This document shows, piece by piece, positions 62,112-64,000 of a DNA stretch of 64,000 nt (position 1 is its first letter; every line of letters starts with the position of its first letter). This DNA is from Insolitispirillum peregrinum (GTDB lineage Bacteria; Pseudomonadota; Alphaproteobacteria; Rhodospirillales; Rhodospirillaceae): NCBI RefSeq assembly GCF_900156605.1, contig NZ_FTOA01000010.1, positions 23,720 to 87,719 of the forward strand. The letters run 5' to 3'. Under the pieces are notes generated by a model that was given only the letters and a program-made list of their open reading frames with translations, was not told the origin of the DNA and did no database searches. Position numbers and translations under genes: made by a program.

Positions 62112-62267
62112 GTGAAAATTTATTGCGAACATATCGTGTTTCGTTTAAGAGCCTATAACAGCAGCGATACAGGAGACCATGGTATCGCAATGGTGGAAAT
62201 CAATCGCAGTGGTGGCGCAATACGTTTGATCTTTGAACGTTGGCAAATACCTGTAGACGCAGAGTAA
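62112..62267 (+). CDS. Possible small protein gene (51 codons)
   Basis: An open frame from GTG 62112 to TAA 62265-62267, predicted to give a 51-residue, mostly hydrophilic product ending in FERWQIPVDAE. No ribosome site is evident and the base composition is that of the AT-rich spacer. It could be real or chance; nothing else is recognised. Confidence 0.25.
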   Translation: MKIYCEHIVFRLRAYNSSDTGDHGIAMVEINRSGGAIRLIFERWQIPVDAE

Positions 62268-62413
62268 GCCAGAGCTGATGGACAGACAGTCTTGCCCGAC
62301 TGTGCGCCTGTTGACGAAACGGGCACCTCGTTCCTGCGGCGTCTGCTCTCTGCCCGGATTGGCGCGTCCATCGGCACGCGGAGAAGGTTGATTTGATTGG
62401 AGGTCAGTGACCA

Positions 62414-62779
62414 ATGTCGAAAGTTGTTCTGAGCGTTGACGATTCCGCCAGCATGCGGCAGATGGTGAGCTTTGCCCTTGAGGGGGCGGGGTATACCGTG
62501 CGGACCGCTGTTGACGGGCAGGATGCGCTGGATGTGCTGGCCAAGGGGCCGGTTGACCTGATCCTGACCGATCTGAACATGCCGCGGATGGACGGATTGG
62601 CCCTGATCAGGCAGGTGCGCACCCTGCCGAGCTGCCGCTTTGTCCCGATCATTTTCCTGACCACGGAATCCGAAGACAGCAAGAAGGCCGAAGCCAAGGC
62701 TTCCGGTGCAACGGGCTGGATTGTCAAGCCATTCCAGCAGGATCAACTGCTGGCAGTGGTAAAGCGCTTTTTAGGGTAA
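62414..62779 (+). CDS. cheY: CheY-type chemotaxis response regulator
   Basis: A 121-residue single REC domain: acidic pocket SVDDSAS, phosphorylated Asp in LILTDLNMPRMDG, TTES and Lys in IVKPFQ. It matches the CheY/CheY-like proteins that open chemotaxis operons in Rhodospirillales. GGAGGT precedes the ATG. The CheA gene begins 100 bp downstream. Confidence 0.92.
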   Translation: MSKVVLSVDDSASMRQMVSFALEGAGYTVRTAVDGQDALDVLAKGPVDLILTDLNMPRMDGLALIRQVRTLPSCRFVPIIFLTTESEDSKKAEAKASGATGWIVKPFQQDQLLAVVKRFLG

Positions 62780-62879
62780 CGCATTGGGTGAACGGCAGGG
62801 TCTGCTGTTGTTTTTCTGTGATGTGCATCCTGATCCCTCCTGAAGGGCGCGTTTGTTTTCCGTAACAAAGGGGCGTTCC

Positions 62880-64000
62880 ATGGTTGCTTCGACGCCATCA
62901 CCTGCCGAGACATTCCTGCAGGAAGCTGCCGAGCTTCTGGACGATCTTGAAGCGGCTCTGCTTGATCTGGAGCACGACCCGCTGAATTCGGAACTGATCA
63001 ACCGGGCGTTCCGGGCCTTGCATACCATCAAGGGCTCGGGGGCGATGTTCGGTTTTGATGCGGTGGCCGAGTTCACCCATCACGTCGAAGGCGCTTTTCA
63101 GAAAGTGCGCGATGGCCAGCAGAGCATCTCGTCGAGACTGATCGCGGCCACGCTGGAAGCCGAAGATCACATCCGTGATCTGCTGGCACACAACAACGAT
63201 GTCGAACGCGGCGAGCGTCTGACGCAGACGTTTCTGTCGCTGATGGCGGGCGGCGTGGTGGCGACCAGTGCGCCAGAGAGACCGGCTGTTGCCACCAACG
63301 GGGCGAATGCCGACGGGACGGATGGCGATGGTCAGCCACGCCGCTGGCACATCCGCTGCCGTCTGGCCCCGCAAACCATGGCCTTCGGGACCAATCCACT
63401 GGTGTTGCTGGACGACCTGCGGGCGCTGGGGGAGTGCGTCGTGGTGGCGTTGCCCGATGGTATTCCGACACTCGATCACATGGACCCACTGTGCTGTTAC
63501 ATGGAATGGGACATTTTCCTGTCAACGGCGCACCCGAAAACGGCGATCGAGGATGTGTTCCTGTTCGTGATGGATGACAGCGAGATCTCCATCACGCCGC
63601 TGGACGACAAAACCGTCTCGCCTCTGCTGGGGGAAATCCTGATTGCCCGTGGCGATGTGCCGCGGGAGGTGGTTGAAGAAACCGTTGCGCAACAGCGGCC
63701 GCTGGGCCAGATGCTGGTCAAGGCCGGAGCGGTCTCGCCCGAACGGGTGGTGTCGGCGCTGGTGCAGCAGCACCATGAAACCCGCAAGCCGGCAGCGACA
63801 CCTGCTTCGGCTCCGGCGGCGCCGGACAGCGGCCATGGCAGTGTGCGGGTGCAGGCGGAACGTCTGGACAGCCTGATGGATCAGGTCGGCGAACTGGTGA
63901 TTGCACAGGCCCGCCTGCGCCAGCTGGCGGCGGGCAGTGACGACATCCTGTTGCGGGCGATCAGCGAAGACATCGAGCGGCTGTCAGCCGATCTGCGCGA
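62880..64000 (+). CDS. cheA: CheA chemotaxis histidine kinase (5' part, truncated by window end)
   Basis: At least 373 residues. HPt domain (about 1-105) with the phosphorylated His in ALHTIKGSGAMFGF, a P2-like segment (about 155-240), an unusual stretch with two 24-residue motifs (about 249-300, LLGEILIARG and PLGQMLVKAG), and the start of the dimerisation domain (SVRVQAERLDSLMDQVGELVIAQARL). AAAGGGG precedes the ATG. The ATPase and CheW-like domains lie past the window. Confidence 0.92.
   Translation, partial: MVASTPSPAETFLQEAAELLDDLEAALLDLEHDPLNSELINRAFRALHTIKGSGAMFGFDAVAEFTHHVEGAFQKVRDGQQSISSRLIAATLEAEDHIRDLLAHNNDVERGERLTQTFLSLMAGGVVATSAPERPAVATNGANADGTDGDGQPRRWHIRCRLAPQTMAFGTNPLVLLDDLRALGECVVVALPDGIPTLDHMDPLCCYMEWDIFLSTAHPKTAIEDVFLFVMDDSEISITPLDDKTVSPLLGEILIARGDVPREVVEETVAQQRPLGQMLVKAGAVSPERVVSALVQQHHETRKPAATPASAPAAPDSGHGSVRVQAERLDSLMDQVGELVIAQARLRQLAAGSDDILLRAISEDIERLSADLR

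Larger units (their letters stand above)
61639..62413. other. 775-bp intergenic region, partly AT-rich
   Basis: After the repeat at 61731-61832, bases 61850-62160 are markedly AT-rich against the genome average, with runs such as TATATTTATTG. It contains a perfect 11-bp inverted repeat at 62069-62093 and a possible 51-codon gene at 62112-62267. The remainder shows no supportable gene on either strand; it probably carries the promoter region of the chemotaxis operon that follows. Confidence 0.6.

Noticed and set aside
1..64000. tRNA, rRNA or riboswitch genes
   Set aside because: No intergenic region showed a cloverleaf, rRNA segment or a riboswitch core that I could recognise.

Overview
The window is GC-rich, gene-dense DNA from an alphaproteobacterium, most likely of the Rhodospirillales. 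The evidence is the base composition, an NAD-linked molybdenum formate dehydrogenase operon of the FdsGBACD type, a chemotaxis operon next to c-di-GMP-type signalling genes, and palindromic intergenic repeats ending in TAGAGCA/TGCTCTA like those common in alphaproteobacteria. No rRNA or tRNA gene, CRISPR array, transposase or phage gene was seen. Genus and species cannot be fixed from the sequence alone.

Layout. 1-5618: end of an HI0933-type flavoprotein, then a HTH-cupin regulator divergent from a polar amino acid/polyamine ABC transporter and a PuuB-like oxidase. 5619-9821: an accessory block bracketed by palindromic repeats, with an LtaS/sulfatase-fold membrane enzyme, a sulfotransferase and a tiny YIDPNTGG membrane protein. 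9822-18906: formate metabolism (OFA antiporter, FdsD, FdhD, FdsA, FdsB, FdsG and a LysR regulator). 18929-24339: an HExxH protein, a dicarboxylate symporter, an orphan binding protein, then an amidotransferase and a second PuuB-like oxidase. 24532-29818: a GntR regulator and a branched-chain-type ABC importer whose two permeases are fused. 30039-34297: an RND efflux pair.

34373-46247 is the most unusual region. A secreted 673-residue protein of unknown family precedes an apparent operon: a 1149-residue fusion of a b-type membrane domain, a beta-propeller and six CxxCH haem sites; an FTR1/EfeU iron permease; a UGM/HemY-like flavoprotein; a small exported helical protein; a GT-C membrane protein; and a binding-protein-fused histidine kinase that has lost its phosphoacceptor histidine. 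Two 15-bp sites close to TGCGAATNATTCGCA, a Fur-like pattern, lie in front of the secreted protein and the fusion cytochrome. I read this as a candidate iron-regulated system in which the cytochrome oxidises ferrous iron for FTR1 and passes electrons into the membrane. That is inference.

46544-64000 is mainly signalling. It holds FIST, hybrid-kinase and HD-GYP genes on the minus strand; a 7TM-DISM kinase with an OmpR regulator; a universal stress protein; PhoX behind a four-fold 11-bp-periodic Pho-box-like array; a DUF4344 protein; ChaC; and CheY with the start of CheA, which runs off the window. Non-coding structure is rich: at least five palindromic elements (one interrupted by a second repeat family), a four-copy 56-bp tandem repeat with compensated palindromes, and several strong terminators.
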